From positions 1-8,264 of the forward strand of contig JBHHYS010000104.1 in NCBI GenBank assembly GCA_046757645.1: 8,264 nucleotides of DNA, written 5' to 3'. This DNA comes from JBHHYS01 sp046757645. Its GTDB lineage: Bacteria > Acidobacteriota > Terriglobia > Acidiferrales > 2-02-FULL-67-57. Position numbers and translations under genes: made by a program. Every line of letters starts with the position of its first letter. The stretch's first letter is position 1. Below, one piece after another: positions 1 to 3,807 of this stretch. Below the pieces are notes generated by a model that worked only from the letters and a program-made list of their open reading frames with translations, was not told where the DNA came from and made no database searches.

Positions 1-56
1 CCGAGCTCCCCAAGACCGCCACCGGAAAAATCCAGCGCTTCAAGCTGCGCCGCTAG
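1..56 (+). CDS. AMP-forming acyl/aryl-CoA ligase, C-terminal end only (partial)
   Basis: The last 17 codons (3-53, stop TAG 54-56) read ELPKTATGKIQRFKLRR. This is the A10 motif that ends adenylate-forming enzymes of the acyl-CoA synthetase/benzoate-CoA ligase type. In the family, the Lys of TGKIQR lies over the active site and takes part in adenylate formation from a carboxylic acid and ATP. The gene enters from the left edge, so its substrate, length and integrity cannot be judged. The first two bases belong to a split codon. A near-identical tail recurs at 2467-2547 and weaker ones at 182-220 and 2661-2680, so this piece could itself be a duplicated fragment and not the end of an intact gene. 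Family assignment is firm; intactness is unknown. Confidence 0.72.
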   Translation, partial: ELPKTATGKIQRFKLRR

Positions 57-70
57 GGGATTCCTTCGCT

Positions 71-171
71 TGTTATTCCGAGCCTCGAATCTTCGCGGCG
101 AGGAATCTGCTTTTCGGTTTTGCCCAAGACAGGCAGATTCCTCGTTGTCCTCTGGACTCCTCGGAATGACA
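71..171. repeat. Intergenic palindromic repeat forming a long stem-loop
   Basis: Two nested inverted repeats are visible. The inner arms are a perfect 12-bp pair, CGAGGAATCTGC (99-110) with GCAGATTCCTCG (133-144), around a 22-nt loop. The outer arms are ATTCCGAG (75-82) with CTCGGAAT (160-167), extendable to 71/171 with one G-T pair. The bottom strand starts TGTCATTCCGAGGAG and matches my memory of a dispersed intergenic repeat common in Acidobacteriota and some other environmental phyla. It begins about 15 nt after the ligase stop, so it may also act on the ligase mRNA 3' end. It lacks a T-run, so I do not call it a terminator. Confidence 0.7.
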
Positions 172-181
172 GAAAGGAGGG

Positions 182-220
182 CCCACCGGCAGAATCCAGC
201 CCTTCAAGCAGCGCCGCCGG
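182..220 (+). pseudogene. Decayed copy of the ligase 3' end
   Basis: Aligned without gaps to 18-56, this stretch matches at 32 of 39 positions, including the blocks ATCCAG, TTCAAGC and GCGCCGC. The encoded tail would read PTGRIQPFKQRR against ATGKIQRFKLRR, with the stop codon lost. It follows directly after the palindromic repeat at 71-171. No reading frame of ligase type leads into it, so it is a fragment. Chance similarity is unlikely but cannot be excluded without alignment statistics. Confidence 0.55.
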
Positions 221-284
221 ACAGCCAAGGGTTGTCTTTGGGGACGCGACCGGAGGAAGTACCTTCTTCTAGCGCGGCAACCAA

Positions 285-1424
285 CTAGCGAGGCGGGGAT
301 TGATTTGGACTCAAGGAATACCTCCAAACCTTGCCCTCGCAACCCACCAGCAAGGACTCCGCCCTGCCGGAAGGAAGAGCCAACAGGGCAGCGCACCCTG
401 CATCGAGAAGCTCGTGGTAAAAGAGCTGTCCTTCTGGATCATAGAGGTAAAGAATCGAGCGCCTCATGTAAGTGTAGGATAGCAGCGCGGCGTAATAGCG
501 AACCGACTCGCGAAACCGAACCGAAGTTCCATAAACATCCGCAGTGTCTATGCTCTCGGGTGCTTCCAGTTCCGCCACAATGTTTCCCTCGAAATCGATT
601 ACATAGATTGTCTGATCGTCAGTGGTAACCAGATGCTTGGGCTCCAGGTCTTCGCCCCAGCGCGTGAGCGAGAAGTCCGCCAGGTAGGGTTCTAGGTCGT
701 ACTCTCGCACCACACTTCCGGTGGCGTCACGGATGCGGAGGTGACCCCGGGCATTGCTGTGCAGGATTTCTCCGCGTCCGTCTCCGTCTACGTCGGCGAT
801 TTCCACGTGCCAGACGTTGCCGTCGGGCTCGTCCCAAAGTTTCTGGCCGTTCATGTCCAGCAGGTGCACGCCGCCATCTCCATTGAAACCAACCGCGATT
901 TCGGCCTGCCCATCTCCATCTACGTCACCGGCGGCGGCGTCATCCACTCCCACGGGGCTCTCATACGTCCACCGTGGTTTTCCGTCACTGTCGAAAAGGA
1001 TGACCTTGCTTACCCACGAGCCACGACTGAGAAATTCGCTTGTCCCATCCCCCTCGAGGTCCACGAGCACCGGCCGGTCCATTTCGAAGCGGGGAAAACG
1101 CACCAATCGCCGCCGCTGAAAATCTAGGCTGAGGAAGGCGGCCCCGCTTTCGCCCACTACAACGAATTCGGGTTCCTCGGGAGGCTGCTCCTGGTAGTGA
1201 ATGTCCGTGATCAGCCCCACGGCCCAGTCTTCGTAAAGGGCCGCCTTCTGCATAATACCTTCTCCTTTCAGCACGCGGGGCTCTCGTACGGTGTCGGGCA
1301 CGGCGGTCATAAAGTGCCGCGAGAGCAGATAGCCGCCTCCAACCATTACCAAGAGACACCCCGCGGTAACGGCCAGGAGCAGCGGAAGCACTCTGGCTTG
1401 CCGGGGTGTTGTCGAGGGCTGCAT
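285..1424 (-). CDS. Membrane-anchored FG-GAP/PQQ-like beta-propeller protein
   Basis: A 379-residue protein of unknown function. Residues 13-35 form one hydrophobic N-terminal segment after a basic start (RQAR), so it is probably a signal anchor with the rest outside the cytoplasm. A Cys at 23 (TAGC) is a weak lipobox alternative. The body shows propeller signatures: Ca-binding-type acidic loops DLEGDG (122-127), DVDGDGQAEI (167-176) and DVDGDGRGEI (211-220), each followed by hydrophobic strands, plus repeated strand-turn units such as VILFDSDGKPRW, VHLLDMNGQKLW, IYVIDFEGNIV and LYLYDPEGQLF (about 141-335). This suggests six or seven blades. The start lies 4 nt after the stop of the upstream membrane-protein gene, with only a weak AGG as ribosome site, so translation is probably coupled to that gene. 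In the family such propellers bind proteins, glycans or metal ions; no catalytic residues are recognisable. Structural class is fairly sure, role unknown. Confidence 0.82.
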   Translation of the reverse strand: MQPSTTPRQARVLPLLLAVTAGCLLVMVGGGYLLSRHFMTAVPDTVREPRVLKGEGIMQKAALYEDWAVGLITDIHYQEQPPEEPEFVVVGESGAAFLSLDFQRRRLVRFPRFEMDRPVLVDLEGDGTSEFLSRGSWVSKVILFDSDGKPRWTYESPVGVDDAAAGDVDGDGQAEIAVGFNGDGGVHLLDMNGQKLWDEPDGNVWHVEIADVDGDGRGEILHSNARGHLRIRDATGSVVREYDLEPYLADFSLTRWGEDLEPKHLVTTDDQTIYVIDFEGNIVAELEAPESIDTADVYGTSVRFRESVRYYAALLSYTYMRRSILYLYDPEGQLFYHELLDAGCAALLALPSGRAESLLVGCEGKVWRYSLSPNQSPPR

Positions 1425-1428
1425 CGGC

Positions 1429-2388
1429 CTATTGCGGGGTCAGCTCGCGAGCCGCTCGGCGCGCTTGGGCATAGGCGAGGAAGGACGCCTTCCTGGTCAC
1501 CAGGAACCACAAAGCTAAGCCGGCAGTGGCGGAAACCATCACCAGCGTCGCCCACTCGGACGGCTCTGGCGTTGCGGCGGCCGATGATTGGAATTCCGGG
1601 GGCATAGAGCCCATCAGAGCAGCCCAGCGCTCTTCACGGCCAGGGAAAAACTCAAACACCAGCCCGTGAACTACAGTGAAAACAAAGTAGTAGACCGCGA
1701 GCGTGCGACTCACCGGTACGCCTTTCAGTAGTCCGATGGCCAGAAAGAGTTGCACAGCAGCAAACAGGCCATAGATGAGCGCGGCCTTCCAGCCGGTTAC
1801 GACGGTAGTCAAGAATGCCGCGGGCAGGCGCATCGCGATCAGGGCCGGGAAGAAGCAAGCTCCGAGAATCAAGAAGCAGGCAATGACTGTGAGGCTGAGA
1901 GGTCTCGTGAGAGGGGCGGTCCTCTCCAATTCCTCGGGCATGAATTGATTTCTCACCCCGCTCCTGCTGAAGAAATAAAGCCACCAACCTCCCACGGCCG
2001 CCAGGGTGCTGTAGAAGGCTCCCACTCCTAGGAGCACGGTGCTTATCATCTCTGGTGAAGCCTCCTCCGGGAAAAGCTCGCGCGCAAAGAAGAAGAACGG
2101 GAGCGAGGTTACCCCGTAGAAGGCTAGGAGACCGCCGATCACGAGTATCGAATAGCGTGCCCATGGTTGCAGGCGAAACAGACCGACAGCAGTTGTGATT
2201 CCCCACACCGACACGCCCAGCAGGAAAAGTGGGATGAGCAGGAGAAAGTATTTCGCTTCCGGCGGAAACTGGCCGGAGGGGAAATCGGAGAGGGCAACTG
2301 CCACAAACAGGGTGCCCATCAAAAGAAGGAACAAACTACCCAGGAGCAACAGTATGGCTGAAAGGGTTACGCCGAAGGAGCGGCTCAT
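1429..2388 (-). CDS. Polytopic membrane protein with internally duplicated halves, function unknown
   Basis: A 319-residue, very hydrophobic protein with about eight membrane segments (roughly 8-32, 46-68, 78-100, 116-140, 164-186, 200-222, 228-247 and 279-297). Short charged loops separate them, and the C-terminus is basic (RKASFLAYAQARRAAREL). The halves resemble each other: AVGLFRLQPWAR (67-78) aligns with AIGLLKGVPVSR (217-228), and VTLSAILLLLG (7-17) with LTVIACFLILG (166-176). This points to an ancient duplication of a four-helix unit. I see no transporter, channel or enzyme motif and cannot name a family. The ATG at 2386-2388 follows GAGGA with 4 nt between, and a promoter lies just upstream. 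It is the first gene of a two-gene operon with the propeller gene 4 nt downstream. The pair may form an inner-membrane unit in which this protein is the partner of the extracytoplasmic propeller; that is inference only. Confidence 0.85.
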   Translation of the reverse strand: MSRSFGVTLSAILLLLGSLFLLLMGTLFVAVALSDFPSGQFPPEAKYFLLLIPLFLLGVSVWGITTAVGLFRLQPWARYSILVIGGLLAFYGVTSLPFFFFARELFPEEASPEMISTVLLGVGAFYSTLAAVGGWWLYFFSRSGVRNQFMPEELERTAPLTRPLSLTVIACFLILGACFFPALIAMRLPAAFLTTVVTGWKAALIYGLFAAVQLFLAIGLLKGVPVSRTLAVYYFVFTVVHGLVFEFFPGREERWAALMGSMPPEFQSSAAATPEPSEWATLVMVSATAGLALWFLVTRKASFLAYAQARRAARELTPQ

Positions 2389-2412
2389 GGAGTCCTCGCC
2401 GTCAGTAGCGCC

Positions 2413-2440
2413 AGTTTACCCGCGTCCAGGCTCAAGTCAA
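2413..2440 (-). promoter_or_regulatory. Putative sigma70-type promoter of the two-gene operon
   Basis: On the bottom strand, TTGACT (2435-2440, 5 of 6 to the -35 consensus) is separated by 16 nt from TAAACT (2413-2418, 4 of 6 to the -10 consensus). A transcript start near 2406 would give a leader of about 18 nt that still contains the GAGGA ribosome site of the membrane-protein gene. Position and orientation fit that gene; the match could still be by chance. Confidence 0.5.
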
Positions 2441-2466
2441 GAACACACGCTCGACGCCGCTGCACT

Positions 2467-2547
2467 CGGGTGATCGAGTCCGTCGCCGAGCTCCCCAAGA
2501 TCGCCACCGGGAAAATCCAGCGCTTCAAGCTGCGTACGCAGGAATGA
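2467..2547 (+). pseudogene. Orphan second copy of an acyl-CoA ligase 3' end
   Basis: Reads RVIESVAELPKIATGK followed by IQRFKLRTQE and TGA (2545-2547). The segment 2486-2535 matches 1-50 at 48 of 50 bases; the two changes are ACC to ATC (Thr to Ile) and a silent GGA to GGG. The upstream part RVIESV resembles the RWIEFV that usually precedes A10 in this family, so homology starts near 2467. Further upstream there is no ligase sequence: the promoter of the leftward operon begins only about 27 nt away. It lacks every other adenylation motif and cannot be an enzyme. It is either a duplicated tail left by an insertion at a ligase 3' end or the remnant of a deleted paralogue. Confidence 0.75.
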
Positions 2548-2558
2548 GGTCTGCTCAG

Positions 2559-2604
2559 CCCAGCGGCCCCCTTGTCCCGAGCGAAGTCGAGGGATGCCGC
2601 TGGG
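2559..2604. repeat. Hairpin with 9-bp arms enclosing a dispersed repeat core
   Basis: CCCAGCGGC (2559-2567) pairs perfectly with GCCGCTGGG (2596-2604). The 28-nt loop contains TCCCGAGCGAAGTCGAGGGA (2575-2594), itself a partial palindrome (TCCC with GGGA). I remember this core as a frequent intergenic sequence in Acidobacteriota and other environmental genomes, often mistranslated as peptides containing SEVEG or DFARDKG. The same 9-bp arms recur at 2710-2731. Confidence 0.7.
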
Positions 2605-2621
2605 ATCATATGGTGCCCTCT

Positions 2622-2643
2622 CCCCCAGGCAGGTGCCTGGGGG
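2622..2643. repeat. Perfect 9-bp hairpin with AGGT tetraloop
   Basis: CCCCCAGGC (2622-2630) and GCCTGGGGG (2635-2643) are perfectly complementary around AGGT (2631-2634). It follows the plan CCC-NNNGGC, four-base loop, GCCNNN-GGG that the two hairpins inside 2702-2761 also follow. It has no T-run, so it does not look like an intrinsic terminator. Confidence 0.75.
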
Positions 2644-2660
2644 CTCAGCGCATTGGGGTG

Positions 2661-2680
2661 GAGCACTTCAAGCTGCGCCC
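2661..2680 (+). repeat. Short fourth copy of the ligase-tail sequence
   Basis: This 20-mer, which contains CTTCAAGCTGCGCC, matches 33-52 at 17 of 20 positions. It lies directly after the hairpin pair at 2559-2643, as the copy at 182-220 lies directly after the repeat at 71-171. At this length chance similarity is a real possibility; the repeated arrangement is what makes it notable. Confidence 0.4.
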
Positions 2681-2683
2681 GAC

Positions 2684-2761
2684 CCGCGCTTGCGCGGCTC
2701 CGAGTTCAACCCAGCGGCTCCCGCCGCTGGGCCCTGTGGCAGGAGCCACAGGGTTGAACTC
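2684..2761. repeat. Cloverleaf-like compound palindrome
   Basis: A small hairpin CCGCGC (2684-2689) with GCGCGG (2692-2697) precedes a closed structure. Its outer 11-bp arms, GAGTTCAACCC (2702-2712) and GGGTTGAACTC (2751-2761), are exact reverse complements. Inside are two hairpins: AGCGGC (2713-2718) with GCCGCT (2723-2728) around TCCC, and CCCTGTGGC (2732-2740) with GCCACAGGG (2745-2753) around AGGA. The inner stems can borrow the CCC/GGG of the outer arms, so a two-hairpin form and a three-way-junction form compete. No coding potential fits. It ends 72 nt before the DUF3179 start, so if it is transcribed it would sit in that leader. Confidence 0.75.
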
Positions 2762-2820
2762 AAGTTGGGCCAATAGGGCACGCCGGGCTGCGACCCATTC
2801 CCCTCCCGCGCATCCAAAGC

Positions 2821-2826
2821 AGGAGG
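2821..2826 (+). promoter_or_regulatory. Strong Shine-Dalgarno site fixing the DUF3179 start
   Basis: AGGAGG lies 7 nt before ATG 2834-2836, which is ideal spacing, and the extended run continues as AGGGG. It settles the start at 2834 and shows that the gene is built to be translated, which argues against decay of the reading frame downstream. No convincing -10/-35 pair was found between 2762 and 2820. Confidence 0.75.
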
Positions 2827-2833
2827 AGGGGAA

Positions 2834-3781
2834 ATGCGTCTTCTCTTGAATTGGAAGAAAGTGCCGTTGTTGTTTGCGCTGGCGGGCCTGGCCGCGGCGG
2901 GCGCCTCTCTCTCTTGCCGGGCCGAGCCCCAGCCGGAGGAGGAGCGGCAGTACGTCAACGCCGGCCGAGGGGAGAAGTTCGACGTCACCCAGCACGTCAT
3001 CCCCATCCGAGAGATTCGCGGCGGCGGCCCGCCTAAGGACGGCATCCCCGCCCTGAGCGACCCCAGCTTCCTCTCCGCGGAAGAAGCCGACCGGCGCCTG
3101 CGCCACTCCGACCGCTTGATCGGGGTGGAGTTCAACGGGGTGGCCAAAGCCTACCCCATTCGCATCCTCAACTGGCACGAGATTGTCAACGACACCGTGG
3201 GGGGCCGCGCCATTGCGGTCACCTGGTGACCGCTGTGCGGCTCGGGCGTCGTGTACGACCCGATCATCAGCGGCCAGCGACACACCTTCGGGGTCTCTGG
3301 CCTGCTCTACCACCGCAACCTGCTGCTCTATGACCGGCAGACCGAAAGCCTGTGGTCACAATTGATGGGGAAAGCGGTCACCGGGCCGCTCACCGGCACC
3401 CCGCTCCGCCTCCTCCCCGCCGTCAACACCTCATGGGAGAAATGGAAGCAGGAGCACCCGCAGACGCTGGTGCTTTCCTTCAACACCGGCTACCGGCGGG
3501 ACTACGCCCACGACCCCTATCAAAACTTCCCCCTCGACCGCCGCCAAGCCCTGGTGGTGATTGCCGGCGACCAAGCCAAGATTTACCCTTTCTCCGAGCT
3601 GAAAGACGCCGAGATGCCCCTCACCGACCGCCTCGCCGGCAGCAGGATTACGGTGGAGTTCGACCGGAAAGAAAAGACCGCTCGGGTCCGGGAGGTGGGC
3701 GGTAGCGTACGCTTCTTCGTTTCCTTCCTTGCCGACGCCCGCGCCTTCTACCCCGAAGCTCCCGTCTTCAAGGCCGATTGA
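2834..3781 (+). CDS. Secreted DUF3179 protein, probable selenoprotein (in-frame TGA read as Sec132)
   Basis: The frame starts at ATG 2834 and ends at TGA 3779-3781, giving 315 residues if the internal TGA at 3227-3229 is read through. Both sides belong to one DUF3179 domain: GIPALSDPSF (about 70-79), GVEFNGVAKAYPIRILNWHE (about 97-116), IVNDTVGG, then AVTW-TGA-PLCGSG, FGVSGLLYHRNLLLYDRQTE and SLWSQLMG. In relatives known to me the TGA position is Cys of CPLC/CPLT-G, so a UPLC motif with Cys135 is expected. No frameshift or other stop is present. A hydrophobic signal (about 10-27) with Cys28 suggests export, possibly as a lipoprotein with an atypical lipobox (SLSC). The family's biochemical role is unknown; UxxC suggests thiol or selenol redox chemistry, which is inference. 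I recall, unchecked, that some DUF3179 proteins are annotated as (seleno)proteins. The alternative is a nonsense-mutated pseudogene or a sequencing error. Confidence 0.85.
3227..3273 (+). promoter_or_regulatory. Sec codon TGA and bacterial SECIS-like hairpin
   Basis: TGA is 3227-3229. The lower stem starts at the next base: CCGCTG (3230-3235) with CAGCGG (3268-3273). After an internal loop comes TCGGG (3242-3246) with CCCGA (3259-3263), then a two-base bulge (3247-3248), then TCG (3249-3251) with CGA (3256-3258), closed by a UGUA loop (3252-3255). The apical loop lies 22 nt after the TGA with G as its second base. This fits the known bacterial SECIS pattern: apical loop roughly 16-37 nt downstream, with a G among its first two bases. 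SelB would bind this loop. The element overlaps conserved codons (CGSGVVYD), so part of the pairing could be coincidental. Confidence 0.65.
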
Positions 3782-3792
3782 AAGCTACGCGC

Positions 3793-3807
3793 AGCTCCCG
3801 CGGAGCT
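3793..3807. terminator. Possible bidirectional terminator hairpin between convergent genes
   Basis: AGCTCC (3793-3798) pairs with GGAGCT (3802-3807) around CGC. It lies in the 24-nt gap between the DUF3179 stop and the stop of the leftward gene, which it overlaps by two bases. There is no T-run on either strand and the stem is only 6 bp, so intrinsic termination is doubtful. Confidence 0.25.

Noticed and set aside
223..270. Terminator after the propeller gene (AGGAAG with CTTCTT near 252-266)
   Set aside because: The stem is short, needs a G-T pair, has a 3-nt loop and no T-run.
73..396. Leftward 107-codon frame across the repeat and the propeller gene end
   Set aside because: Its sequence is the translation of the palindromic repeat and the decayed ligase tail; no independent coding evidence.
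2622..2643. Intrinsic terminator
   Set aside because: Perfect hairpin but no T-run on either strand, and no gene ends close enough in the right orientation.
2702..2761. tRNA gene suggested by the cloverleaf shape
   Set aside because: At 60 nt it has no anticodon arm of proper size, no D- or T-loop consensus and no acceptor stem with CCA context.
3227..3229. TGA as a true stop, giving a truncated 131-residue protein and a separate gene starting at GTG 3251
   Set aside because: Both parts belong to one conserved domain in the same frame, the second has no ribosome site of its own, and the SECIS-like hairpin follows directly. Kept only as the alternative explanation.
2645..3313. Leftward 222-codon open frame
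   Set aside because: It is antisense to the DUF3179 gene, has no recognisable protein features, and reads through the palindromic repeats.
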